NCBI RefSeq assembly: GCF_003672135.1
Contig: NC_039514.1
Coordinates: 9,227,787 to 9,291,786, forward strand
Origin: Ooceraea biroi
Lineage: Eukaryota; Arthropoda; Insecta; Hymenoptera; Formicidae
Direction of reading: 5' to 3'
Length of the DNA: 64,000 bases
The position numbers and the translations under genes are program-made. Within the stretch, counting starts at the first letter, position 1; the number at the start of each line of letters is the position of its first letter. Below, piece by piece: positions 35,501-47,200 of this stretch. The notes below the pieces were generated by a model that was not told the DNA's origin, did no database searches, and saw only the letters and a program-made list of their open reading frames with translations.

Positions 35501-37952
35501 CATTTCATCCATTCAGGATAGCACTTCACTGTTATATATCTCGTGTTATCATACAATGGCGCACAATAAAAGGGTCATGTATTCTTCTACCTATCCTTGG
35601 CCGCGCGTTCCCAGTAAAATCCATCCTCAATCCTCGTTATCGTCAATTCGAAGGGGAGATCAGTCGGTAGTGTCTCCAACAACACGTCCCTGTCGACGCA
35701 CGTCGGCAGATCCTCCAGAACAGGATTATCCTTCCATATCGAGACTATGACACGAAGCGCGAGGATTTTTAAATCGGGGATTACGCCGTCGTCCCAGGAG
35801 ACGTCCTCTGCTCGTAGGGTTCTCCCTTGCTCCTGCGGTAACGATGAGGTCTCGGGCGAGCACCTGCGAGAAGGTCGATTTGCCAGAATAAATGGAAATA
35901 ACGTACATGTATATCATTTAGGAGAACTTGATACAGACATTGTGAACTTGAAAACGGAAATCAAAATAGAAATAGTATCAGCGCTCGATATATAATATTA
36001 GGTCATTAACTAAGTTAATGACTAATTAATAATTAAGTTTTCGTTAAGGTATTCCGAGTCGCGTCTAGATCCCGATACAACTCAATGCGATATTTTGGAG
36101 AATTGTTTTGTTTTTTTAAATTTTTATTTATCCTGTTATAAAATTAATAACGACAAGTTGTGTTGTTATAATTATGTGTTTAATTTGATTCGCCATTTAG
36201 ACGCAATCTGAGTCACTTACTTAATAACGTAATATCTCTCAATGTATTTTCATTGGAGAGAGTATTCAATCTACTCAATGTAGTCTCTTCCGCGAGAGCA
36301 TATTGAATACTGAACAGGAAGAGGTCTGTTATTTCTGACTGTACACCTCATTTTAGTATTTCACTTAATGTACATTAAATATTTGAGAAACTTGATGTAC
36401 TCTTCCACGAGAATGCATTTAGTATATACACATACATAATCTATTGAATACATTAATACGCGCATATATTGGGTTGGCCAAAAAGTAATTGCGTTTTGTT
36501 TTATATAAATAAAAGGCGAATTTTTCATGGGAAACAAAAACTTTATTAAACAATATATTGTCCATTTTGTTTGATTATCTTTTGCCATTTTTCAGGCAAC
36601 TTCATGATTCCGCGCTCAAAAAAGTTCTTATCTTTTTCAGCAAAAAACAATTCCAACAACGATTTCATATCCTCATCAGCAGTAAAGGTTTTACCATTCA
36701 AGGCGTTTTGCAAAGAACGAAACGAATGGTAATCTGATGGTGCCAGGTCTGGCGAATATGGTGGATGTGGCAACATCATGGTAACACATCCCATCCAAGC
36801 TGCAACAATTTTTCACGAGTGACCAAACTTGTACGTGGTCTAGCGTTATCATGGTGAAACGCAACACCTTTGCGATTCACCAATTCTCGACGTTTCTGTT
36901 TGATGGCATCATTTAATTTATCCAGTTGACGACAGTATACGTCTGAATTAATGGTTTGATTCCTTGCAAGCAGCTCAAAATACACAGTCCCACCAGACTG
37001 ACAGCATAATCTTTCTTTGGCGAATATCTGCTCTTCAAGTGCTTTGAGCAGGTTCATCACGCTTGCTCCACGATCTTTTTCGTTTGACGTTGTTGTAGAC
37101 GATCCATTTTTCGTCGCCTGTTATCATACGTTTCAAAAATCGATCATTTTCCTCACGTTTCAAAAGAGAATCGCAGATGTCAATACGCTTAGTGAGATGA
37201 ATTTCTTTCAGCTCATGTGCTACCCAAATATCGAGCTTACTAATGTATCCAAGTCGTTTTAAATGGTTTTCAACACTCGATTTCGATACGTTAAGATTCT
37301 CAGCAATCTCTCGTGTCGTTAAACGCCGATTCGAATCGATCAGTGCCTTTATTTTGTCATCATGAATTTCGATTGGCCTTCCTGAGCGTGGTGCATCTTT
37401 CACATTAAAATCTCCAGATCGAAATTTAGTAAACCAATTTTGACACTGCCGCAGTTTTAAAGCATCTTCGCCATATACATCAGATAACTTTTTATGAGCT
37501 TGCACAGCGTTTTTCCCTTTTCGGAAGTAATAAAAGAAAATATGACGAAAATGTTCTTTTTGATTTTCCATTTTGAAGTCGACGGCAAAGAAACAATTGT
37601 TAACGAAATCGTGTACTTTCTTTTTCTAAAACAAGCTTGAACTGTGAGTTGTTAACGTACATAATGAATTTGCGGTTTAGAATGAAGTTAGTTACATTTC
37701 AAGACATGTATGTCCATGTATTGGAAAAAAACGCAATTACTTTTTGGCCAACCCAATAGAATGCGATCTATAGAGTACATATTTTCACAAAAGAGTACAA
37801 CGAAGTATGAATAAAAAGTATGATAAAAAAATTTTTTAAATGACGTATGACAACAGAAAGTACACTTATTCATCATATACTACTCTTTACTTTACCTGTA
37901 AGCGGCTAGCACGTTCTTCGATATCGTATGTGGGATTCTCATCGTTCAGTCT
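26530..37952 (-). CDS. Tcte1: Dynein regulatory complex subunit 5 (TCTE1-like)
   Basis: Leucine-rich-repeat protein of the nexin-dynein regulatory complex, which tunes motility of cilia and sperm flagella. Minus-strand exons: 37952-37896 (tentative), 35832-35591 (an alternative acceptor would start it at 35863), 35082-34891, 29964-29791, 29725-29587, 29452-29215, 27250-27095 and 26644-26530. All reading phases agree across the joins. Diagnostic stretches are LRAEDVSWDDGVIP near the start, EHGGSWRRLCCERHLAEYLE, LPQLPHLVEIYLNF, FSLEDCVSLGEGIKA, KLRKFSLTRS, then repeats such as EELDLSHCKLADTGAHA and ALRDLNLRLNPLEDAGA. The order matches vertebrate TCTE1 throughout. About 437 codons are located, against about 500 for the mammalian protein. 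The start codon was not found, and the last exon may be 25257-25107 or lie elsewhere. Introns hold a DUF4817 element and a mariner. Confidence 0.88.
30048..30081. repeat. Perfect 15-bp-stem hairpin, 4-nt loop
   Basis: TTCGCACCATTAATT (30048-30062) and its exact reverse complement (30067-30081) are separated by AACC. It lies in the long DRC5 intron. Function unknown. Confidence 0.8.
32936..33686 (+). mobile_element. DUF4817-type deletion derivative, copy 2
   Basis: A 751-bp element flanked by TA at 32934-32935 and 33687-33688, with the same TACAGGGTGTCCCGG ends and long arms as the copy at 10032. It lies in the long intron of the DRC5 gene. One arm lacks a few bases compared with the other copies. 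Confidence 0.93.
33233..33500 (+). pseudogene. DUF4817 transposase stub, copy 2
   Basis: Same structure as the stub at 10340: the helix-turn-helix start in one frame to 33382, the transposase C-terminal tail in a second frame to 33500. One visible residue difference is Tyr for His in the FVYGF block. The deletion junction is shared with the other copies. Confidence 0.8.
36469..37756 (-). mobile_element. Mariner element copy B, defective
   Basis: A 1288-bp element with TTGGGTTGGCCAAAAAGTAA ends and TA at 36467-36468 and 37757-37758. Nearly identical to copy A at 4311-5597 but in the opposite orientation. It sits in an intron of the DRC5 gene, between the tentative exon 37952-37896 and exon 35832-35591. 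Confidence 0.95.
36546..37571 (-). pseudogene. Mariner transposase, broken (copy B)
   Basis: The first frame is open from the ATG at 37569-37571 for 178 codons, through the DNA-binding region, the DAPRSGRP linker and the first catalytic block TGDEKW, to a TGA. The next two frames, carrying HHDNARPRTS and LAPSDYHSF, are the same as in copy A. It lacks only the one-base loss near the end of copy A's first frame. The shared stop, deletion and insertion show that both copies descend from one already dead source. Confidence 0.92.
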
Positions 37953-38377
37953 CTGTGTAAAAACGAAAAATATATTATAAATTACTTCGCTGCTTCGCGG
38001 AATATCGTCGCGGATGATTAATGATACATTTCTACCGTCTCTTTGATCGTCTCTTACGTCGGCCGACACACGCGACGATATACGTCGATTAATAAAGATA
38101 TTTTACTTGTGCAATTAGCTTTACGGACTGTCTCTTGTCAGCGCGATTCAATATCCCGAAATTGGGGCAGCCGATGTCACCCCTTGAGCCCTCGTTGACG
38201 GGGGAACGAGGTGCAGCCTACCATAGCGATATACAATTTTCGACCCACGAAACAACATCGCTGCTCGTCGTAAGCGATGCTCGTTCATATACGGGGTGTC
38301 GCTTTAATCTCGCGCCTCGACGACTGCGGATCCACCGAGCGGGATCATTTTTCACGTTTTCTCTGCTCTGTTTCCAG

Positions 38378-38595
38378 GAGTGTCCCGAGGGAGTGGTGCA
38401 CGAGGACTCATTCAAGGACATCTACGCGAAATTCTTCCCGCACGGCAGTGAGTTCCAATTAAGTAACAGCCCGCGTTTTTGCGTAATTAGTTAATGGCCA
38501 CCCCTCATGCGAATTGCAGACTCCAGTCTCTACGCCCACTACGTGTTCAAAGCCTTCGACGTTAATTGCAACGGGGCCATCAGCTTCAGGGTAAT

Positions 38596-38642
<47 letters not shown>

Positions 38643-41237
38643 TTCTTTTTCTCGCATTTGCTCGTGTAATGTGCGGTCCTCCGGCTAATTTTCAATCGCT
38701 CGGCAAGCGCTCGACATGCTCGATGACCTTTCACTTCGTCTTGTACGAGCACGTGTATTCTCGTTTTAACAACTGACGTGTATCTCCTTTGTGCAAGAAA
38801 TTTCTACCCCGAATCTTACGAATTCTATCTCGAATTCTCAACGTGCGTCGTAGCACGCTCGCGTTAATTATTCAATTGCTTTGAATTTGTACAGTATATT
38901 TTTAAATTTTGCTCAGCACAATTAGATTCCGCCCACACCTGAAACTTATTCGCGCAACGACGATCGCGATAATGAATCATTCAACCGAGGTAAAATGAAC
39001 AAGCGGTAGTCCATGTCGTTTTACCGTGGTACGAATATTGGTACGAGCGTACCAATATTGCATTTAATTATAATTAATTGTTCGCCAAATCTCATCCGGT
39101 GCACTCGCGCGATTACGTCCTGGTTACCCGTCCGACGTTTGCGGCTCGAATGAAATACGGGCGACGTGTCTTGGTGGAAAATCTCGGGGGTGGATGCAGC
39201 GAGTGGAGAACGAGGACCAAATGCGGTGCATTTATGCGGGCGCTGATGCACATCCGCGTCTCGCGATAATAACGCGCACGCGAATTACCGCCGATTGGCA
39301 TGCGGAACTTGCCAATCGGGGTCGCCCAATATACCACTGATCCCGGAGGGATAATTAATCGTTTTTACGATAAGCGCGCATCGGACGCAAACACACACAC
39401 ACACACACAGTTTGTATAACGCGATGTTTGTATACCGTTACGATCGATGACTAATCATTTCGGATGATTTGCAGGACCTCCTCGTCACATTGTCGACACT
39501 GCTGCGGGGCAGCATCTACGAGAAACTGCGATGGACCTTCAAGCTGTACGACATCAACGGCGACGGCTGTATTACCCGGGGCGAGCTGGGCGAGGTCGTA
39601 ACAGCGGTCCACGAGCTCATGGGTAGACGGCATCATGCTGAAGAGGAAAGGAAGGCACGCGAGCAGCTGGACAGGGTGTTTAAGAAACTTGATCTCAACC
39701 AGGATGGCGTTATCACGATCGAGGAATTTATCGAGAGTTGTTTGAAGGTATGTGACCGTCGAAACGAGCACGATTGATCGAACAGAGGATATGCCGAGTG
39801 CCGTCGTCTTCGTCTTTATCCCTTGCTGATGGAACTACTACTAGCTGAACGCAATCGACTTTTCTATGCTGCGTTCACCGGCGGTGATGAACTTGCTCTT
39901 CTTACATATATTCGTAAATCAAATTCACATCTTTTTGGTAGTATTTGAAACAGATCCTATATACTATTGTGGGAACAATTAAAGTTTGAAGAAAGATCGA
40001 TATGCCTGGAAAAAGGAAAGAAGAGAGAGAAAAAGATTTTATTTTAAGTTTCCTTTTCGGGAATAGTTTTATAAGTTTTTGATATAAAATAAAGTCTTTC
40101 ATAACAGAACGTCCGCCCGTCAATTATTCGTGATCTTACATGATACTATAATATACAGGGTGTCCCGGGTTTTAACCGACAAACTGCGGGAGCATATTCT
40201 ACTAGTGGAAATAAGAAAAAATTCTTATATCGAGTTTGCTTAGAAATGCTTTATTACAAAGTTATAAACCAATATTGAAAAGAAATATCAGATAAGTAAC
40301 AACGGAACATAGTGTAGAATTTGGAAGGTCGAAGACGTTTATGTACGTGTATTCACATGTATTCATGTTCACTATGTTGAAACGATTCAGTATGATTGTT
40401 ACTTTCACAACAGTAGCCGTTAGATTTCGATCGTCGTGTGAACTAGCGATTACTATCAGAATGCCAAAAGTGTTTTCAAATGAGGAATACACCGATATTC
40501 ATTTCGTGCACGGATTCTGTGACGGAAATGCACGAGCTGCCGTACGAGAGTATCGACGTAGATTTCCTAACAGGAGAGTACCAGATAGATTTAAAGCAAC
40601 GAATTACTAATTCAGTTACTGAGATGCAACAAAATTTTCAGGAATGTCGTACCGTAACAAATTCTGTACTACGTCGATGTCTAGCTCGTATCGATGTGCA
40701 AGGACAACATTTCGAAACGCGTCACTAAATCATTGCGTAGATAATTTATATTTTTGTGAAAAAATCCGTTGTTACTTATCTGATATTTCTTTTCAATATT
40801 GGTTCATAACTTTGTAATAAAGCATTTCTAAGCAAACTCGATATAAGAATTTTGTCTTATTTCCACTAGTAGAATATGCTCCCGCAGTTTGTCGGTTAAA
40901 ACCCGGGACACCCTGTATAATATTATACTTTGCTCGTAAATGGATGCCAAGTTTCTCGAGACGTATAAAATGCCCCAGATTATAAAACGTCTCAGGACTA
41001 CCAAGATTTCTTCGAGAATTCGGTATTTGCTAATTTTCGGTACTTTGAATACATTTCACTTCCTTGACGAATACAGAACTTATTTTCTTGTCAGCGAAAA
41101 CGTCGTGCTCTGTAACGAATTTCGGAACGTCATTTCAAGATTCAAGCTCGCCCAATCTGAAGATTTGTCTCGCTCGGATTGTTCCGCAGGACGACGTGAT
41201 TACACGGTCGCTGGCGATGTTCGACTACGCGCTTTGA
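38378..41237 (+). CDS. Kv channel-interacting protein (KChIP), 3' exons
   Basis: Neuronal calcium sensor family member that binds the N-terminus of Kv4 potassium channels and shapes A-type current. Four plus-strand exons with agreeing phases: 38378-38447, 38520-38590, 39475-39747, 41190-41237 (TGA 41235-41237). The first carries CPEGVVHEDSFKDIY and the non-binding first EF-hand. Later loops are VNCNGAISF, DINGDGCITRGE and DLNQDGVITIEE; the protein ends DDVITRSLAMFDYAL. A GRRHHAEEERKAREQLDR linker stands where vertebrate KChIPs have a shorter, different one. The upstream exons, which would contain the start and the segment ending RGFK, were not located and may lie beyond long introns or outside the window. 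The last intron contains a DUF4817 element. A candidate C-terminal extension follows the stop. Confidence 0.9.
38600..38632. repeat. (CT)n microsatellite
   Basis: About 16 CT units start ten bases after the donor of the KChIP exon 38520-38590. An (AC)n run of about ten units lies in the same intron at 39390-39409. Confidence 0.9.
39034..39059. repeat. Perfect 12-bp-stem palindrome in KChIP intron
   Basis: AATATTGGTACG, two bases, then its exact reverse complement. Function unknown. Confidence 0.7.
40154..40917 (+). mobile_element. DUF4817-type deletion derivative, copy 3
   Basis: A 764-bp element with the same ends and arms as the copies at 10032 and 32936, flanked by TA at 40152-40153 and 40918-40919. 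It lies in the last intron of the KChIP gene, about 270 bp before the final exon. Confidence 0.93.
40461..40728 (+). pseudogene. DUF4817 transposase stub, copy 3
   Basis: Starts at the ATG 40461; first frame stops at 40610, overlapping C-terminal frame runs to 40728. The encoded sequences are essentially the same as at 10340, so the same deletion was copied. Confidence 0.8.
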
Positions 41238-41477
41238 TCTCCGGCTAAGGATGATCCTCCAGCGGTCACTGCGACTCCTCCGACGCCGCTCTCGACGACA
41301 ACGTTCTCGCAATCTCTATCCCCGTCGCCGCCGCCGCCGTCCTACTCCCTGTTACCGCCTATTCCGCCGCCCTTGCCCTCCCAACCGCCACCCGAGTACA
41401 CCGTCCAGGATCAGGAGCTCTATCTGCTCCTGGCTGCTCACTGGTGGAACCAACCGGAGGCGCCGCTCTTCTGTTGA
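41238..41477 (+). other. In-frame 79-codon open extension after the KChIP stop
   Basis: Directly after the TGA at 41235-41237 the same frame stays open for 79 codons, to a TGA at 41475-41477. The encoded sequence is proline-rich (runs of PPPP, LPPIPPPLP, SQPPPEYTVQ) and ends in a hydrophobic LYLLLAAHWWNQ segment. It could be reached by stop-codon readthrough. It could also be reached by an alternative acceptor, since CTAAG at 41245-41249 would join the preceding phase-0 exon directly to GATGAT, giving DDPPAVTA in place of DDVITRSL. It may also be only 3' UTR; the polypyrimidine tract before the alternative acceptor is weak. Confidence 0.4.
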
Positions 41478-41732
41478 AGGTAAATTGCCGGATTTCCCGA
41501 CGTGATCTCTGAACGACCGAGGCCTTTCGTCACGAACCACCTTCTCCGCGATAGGCGATCTCTCGAGGGCTGTCTATCTCGAGTGCAGCTTTCGTGAAAC
41601 TCGAGAATATTGGAACCCTTCAGCGGATGAAACAAAACGTGAGAAATGCGGAGCACGTCATTTCCTGCTGTTTTATTTTCAATATTATTTCACAAGTGAG
41701 CATTAATATATAAAACATTATTAAATAGCATT

Positions 41733-41742
41733 AATAAATAAA
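41733..41742 (+). promoter_or_regulatory. Candidate KChIP polyadenylation signal
   Basis: Two overlapping AATAAA hexamers in an AT-rich stretch, about 500 bp after the KChIP stop codon. No other strong signal was seen between. Confidence 0.4.
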
Positions 41743-41743
41743 T

Positions 41744-43532
41744 TCACATTAAAATAGGCGAATCCATTGATAATTCCCGATATATATTTTTTTATTTTGT
41801 CTAATATTTCTTTTTTCTCGATCTTTTCTCTTAAGAGTCTCTTAAGATTTCTCTTTTTTAGGGTAACCTAGCGACGTAGAGTAGCAACCGAGGTCTAAAT
41901 TTGTGGAAACGGGGAGCAGATTTCTTCCCAACGTTTCGTTGTCTCTTCGCTCTGTAGAGTGTCGCGCGCGCAAACCGTCGAGGACAGAGATGCAAGAGGT
42001 GTCCTCCTCATTCTCGCCGATTGACGGAGTTTGGCGGAGGCTCAGCCAGTTTTAACAACGCATGGAACATCGCTATTGCGATATATTATCGAGACAATCT
42101 TGGGAATGCGGCAACGGCTCCACCGACGAAGCCGGACAATCGCGGAACCGACGATTGGCTTTGATCCCTGACAGGAATCGAGCAGATTTACGCGATCCGA
42201 TATACCGACACGCGAATACTCAATTCAAAGCCGAACTGCACGAATTTCGGCGCGACGATGCGTTGATTTCTCTCGAAACTAAATTATTGACGACGTAGGA
42301 TATCGCCCGTACGTACTTTCGTTAGTGTAGTCTCTGTAGGTCGATACTTCGTTATATCTGTCCCTTTTTGGACCAGAGTTGAGTCAAACAAACCTCGCAG
42401 ACGTTCCTTATCCATTATTGATGGAAATGTCGATTTTCCGATGCGATACTTGATTTATCAATTAAGAACATTTAATAACATTTAATAAATTATATGTGCT
42501 TTCAATCTGCATTCGACTTTTACAACGATTTCTGACGGGACACGTTACCGGATACCATGAGTGCGCGTCGTTTCTATCGACTCGCGCGACTCTTCGATCT
42601 TATCAAATCGTGTTTTCCTTTTATGATACTTTCTCTCTCGGTTTTGCGATACTTGTCATCGGCGGTTGAACACACTGCATCGTCGATATATACTGACAAC
42701 AGGTATTGATCGCTTGCTGGGCTCCTTCTTATAAGCGTGTCTAGCGTGTAACGTGTTGTAAGTGTACGTGCGCGAAGCGCATCGATTTTCTAATGTATCC
42801 GTTATTACGAGTCGTAGGCGTGTGTGAGCGTGCGAGCATACGTCGGACTGGTGGCGAGTAGCAGCGCCTGGCCTGGCGCGCGATATTATCGATTATCAAA
42901 ATATTACAATGAAACACCAAGCTACCGTAGTTAGCTGCCGTTTATGCAAAACTGGCGATATACTATAGTGCGATCTAGCGTTTAGGATTAATTTGCGATC
43001 AAAGCGCGGACCGTCTGATTAAAAAAAAAAAACTACAACTGACGTTTTACGATCGGCATTGAAAAAGCGAAGTCATTCTCCGAGAATACGCTCCGTAGAC
43101 ACGCGTGCATACGCTGATCACGATCCACCATGTACCTGTTCTGAAGTATCGCGTCTTCGGGCCGCCTAGTCTGGCTCCGGTTGAATCTGGATCGCCGTTG
43201 ATCGTTGCGATGCGATCACGATCGTCGGGCTGGCGCACGTGCAAGACGTGTGTCAGTTATCCCGGATTTCCTCTCGAGCGAGGGAATAATTCGTCGATCG
43301 GAAAGACCGAGTACCATTGTCGCAGTGGCTCTTGCCGAGGATCAGAAATACCCGCGTTGCCGGGCTACGCCCGGCGCGCGCGCGTTTCTATAACGACGAA
43401 TAATAACTGTGAAAACCGAACTTGGCACAGGAGCACGTAAAGTACCGGCCATCGCAGACGCTCATGGAAAGCTACAAAAATTACGAATTAAAGATCTACA
43501 AAACCAGATTAAGTCGAATCTAACGAATCTCC
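41744..43532. other. Non-coding stretch
   Basis: No exon recognised; a run of 12 A lies at about 43021-43032. Confidence 0.4.
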
Positions 43533-44262
43533 TTAAGGGGGGAGCCTGCTTTAGAACGCTGAAAATAAGGTATATTTTACGAATTGTTTTTGGAGAAACT
43601 ATACAGCGGATCGTTATAAAACTTTGATGCATTTATTAGCACATGTTTAAAGATAAAAAAAAATTAGTTTTTTATTTGAATATATATCGCTTGTAGAGGT
43701 CGTCCTGGAGAAATCTTAGTGCAGCCGCGTCGCCGGCATTGCAAATTGGTGAGCATTCTCCTGCCTCCAAATTTCGTCTAAACTGAAAAATTGAAATATC
43801 TTCTCGTTATTTATGAATTCCCATCGTCGATGAACCAAAGAGAGAAGAAAAAAGTTGAAAAGTGCCAAAATGGTAGAGCTTAGAACACAAAAGTACGATT
43901 TTTAGGCAAAGTTTTTGAACATTTTCATGCAAAAATAATTGTTTAACTTAATGTTTTTATGAATATTAAAGGTTCATCGACCATGGGAATTCATAAATAA
44001 GAAGAAAATATTTCAATTTTTCAGTTTGGATGAAATTTGGAGGCAGGAGAATGCTCACGAATTTACAATGCCGGCTGCACTAAGATGCCTCCAGGACGAC
44101 CTCTACAGGCGATATATTAAAATCAAAAAATAATTTTTTTATCTTTAAACATGTACTAATAAATGCATCAAAGTTTTATAATGATCCGCTGTATAGTTTC
44201 TCCAAAAAAATTCGTAAAATTATACCTTATTTTCAACGTTCTAAAGCAGGCTCCCCCCTTAA
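43533..44262. mobile_element. Fold-back TTAA element, copy 3
   Basis: TTAA at 43533-43536 and 44259-44262 enclose a fold-back element with GGGGGGAGCCTGC ends. Its loop has the same orientation as the copy at 20509, and it carries a few private single-base changes. Confidence 0.9.
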
Positions 44263-47200
44263 AGAGAATCCTAAAGTTAATTTACTTAATCTACTCGAAC
44301 TCTATTTCCTGCGAAACGTACTCTGAAGTATTGCCTTGTTAATGACCGGTACACGAGATCGAAGAATACGAGTAACTAAATTATCGCACCCTGGCAGAAG
44401 ATTTCTATTCTTTAGAGGATATACAAGAACGCGTCGCGTCTTCGAGTTGGAACGTTGGTGTCGTGTTTTGGCGGCTGCAAGCGACAAGATCGCATCGATT
44501 GCTCCGGTTTCGAGAGACAACGCGATACCAGCATAGACATCTTCTTACGGTCTCGATGTAAATTTCTACGTAGTAGCCTTACGGAGATACGTATAATCAA
44601 ACTTTTTCGGGAAATTGAATTTCAATCGTCAAATCTGCCAGCACGTTGATCGATGTTCAATGTGCGTCGTCACAGAATCATCACAAGTTATTTGAGAACC
44701 GCGCGGGCACGCGTAAATTTTCCGCGAACGCGATTTTTCGAGCAAACTTTTCGCCGCATTTCGCGCACCGTGTTTCCGGGAACGCTAAATTTTGCACGAG
44801 CAAACATTGGAGCAAAGTTTGATACACCCCTCTCCTCGCTTTTGTGCGTATCGCAATGAGAGACATTATTACACCCGCATGCGTGTAAATCGTACAAACA
44901 CCGCGCGTTCGCGCGCGAAATGGAACCTATATTTTTTATAAAGTTTTGTTATACCTTTTGCACGAGGCACGAACTATATCCGAGTTCCCTGAAGGCGTTT
45001 CTACACGCAGATCGCATGTAATCGCCGACCGCAATTTTACCGCAAACTGGATAAGAAGAAGGGACAAATGCAAAAATTTCTAAAATTTTCCACTGTAAAA
45101 TGTACCAAACTCTCCAGAACGCCACGGAAAATCAATGTATGATTAACTTGGCTACCGTGGCTAACGTAAGAAACCGATGTATAATCAACGATATATTAAA
45201 AAAATACGCTACAGTCAATATTTTTCATTTGCTAAAGTCGATTTTTCTTTTAATCGTTAAAGAATAACATTTTCGAAATTTTCGGCTCTGTATATTGCTA
45301 CGATGTATCTTAAGATAATCATCCATATCATTGGATCCGAACTACGTGCATTTTTAACAGACATGTTACACGCGACCGATTTTCCACTTGGAGGATACGT
45401 TTAAGATTGTTCTACGATCGTCGAGAACTACGAACGAATGATTGGCTGACGAGCAGAGACCACGCGTAACAAACTGAATTACGATAATTCAAAGAGATGA
45501 CACTCGAAGGAGAAAAAAGAAAAAACAGAAAGGCTATAGCCAGAGGAGGCGTCTCGCTGAGCAGCAACCTAGTCAATTTATTAACGCGTTTAGGAGACGT
45601 TAGGTTTACATTACCATTGTAAAACTCGCGTATTGGCTTTAAACTCGAGTATTGTCACATGTATCATGTCCTACGACTAGACACTATCAATCACCAAGCG
45701 AGGGGACACTTTTTAGCGAGCGCGGCGACAGTCTTCATCCCGTTATGCGCGTTTAAACGGCGTTGTAAACGTTGTAAACGATAATCGCGTAAATGCGCGT
45801 AAAATAGTCGGCAGGACTTCTCGCATACGGGGCCGTCGATACTATTCGAGCGAGCCATTTCGACGTTCGAATCCCACGAACTCGTCGTTGTGACGCTGAT
45901 TAAACGCGCGTAATGCACGTACTTGTCACGGTATTCCATGATTTCACATTTGTATTATATTGTATATGAGACGTTGTATAATTATCATCACGTAATTATA
46001 CAATATCACACTCACAGTCAATAGAATTAGGTACGGTAGACGCATACGATAGATCGTATAATAAGAATTAGGAATGAATCGTATCTGAAAGAAATTTTCT
46101 TTAAATTTGAAACTGCTCGATTGTGTGTGCGTTGTCTACAAATGTTCTCCAGCATTTGTCACGACCTGTATGATACGCCGAAATAACGGAAGTGGAGATT
46201 CTCATAGATAGCTCGAACGTGGAAATCCATCGAAACTCGAAGTATCTGAACGGCTTCCGGATGATAGATTATAAATATTACTCGTGAAACAGATGTCGCA
46301 ATTTATTACAATAGTTCACCGTTGCGTACGTAATATATCACTAGTTATATACATATATAATTATATTAGAGACGATACAATTGTTGAGCTTGGAAGCACT
46401 TTTTTATGGGTGAAGTCACAGTTAAAGTTACGATCGATTAGCGAGATCCTTCCACAGGCTTGGATCTGTTGCTATAGTGATAATGCAGAGATACATTATT
46501 ATAGTGATTATGCAGAGCGCGTTAATTATACATTGTCTCATACTGCCAACTGTAAATCATCATATGTAGTTTCTAATTAACGACATCGATAGATAATCTA
46601 CTTTAGTCGAGAATTACGAGCATAGGGGAGGCGATTTTCCTTTGGAACACTTTAATAATACTAACGTACTATTGACATCTTCGCTCTCGCAAAAGCGTGT
46701 CAGTCACTTCATTTGTCTGTTTAAACAAATGATAATTTATCGCGCACTTATAGATTTTGCTTTAGAGATCACTTTGACGAGAAATTGATTCAAAGGCTTT
46801 TTAATTAAAAGCTATCTAATTAAACTCGCAGTTTTTTCTTCTATGTTTTGCTCTGATCAAGTATTTTCAGAGAGAAAACGCGCTCGCTTACATTTCAGGA
46901 AGCTTTCTTTCGAGGATGCTTTAAGTAAAAATTACGATTTCACGATCATTCTAGTATTTTGCGAAAGGGAATTAGCCGATTAGGAACTATTAGAAATTAT
47001 TTGTGAAAGCTGAGACCGTTATCTTAGTTGCATTATCTATTTCGCAACAAAAAAAAGGCCGATTAGAAATTATTCTAACCATCATTGTGATAGTAATAGG
47101 TTTTGTAGTACAATAGAAAAGAATATAATTGGAGAATTGTGCAGTGTTTTAGTTTAAACGTTTTAGGTTTAGAAATGAGGAGCATACATCAAATTATATC

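Noticed and set aside
37896..38069. Reading the tentative DRC5 exon upstream to 38069 as the protein start
   Set aside because: The apparent start codon is GTG, not ATG, and the frame crosses a good acceptor at 37953. I keep only the exon from 37952 and leave the start open.
45830..45900. GTTCGAATCCC block suggesting a tRNA T-loop
   Set aside because: The flanking bases do not form a T-stem, and no acceptor, D or anticodon arm fits.
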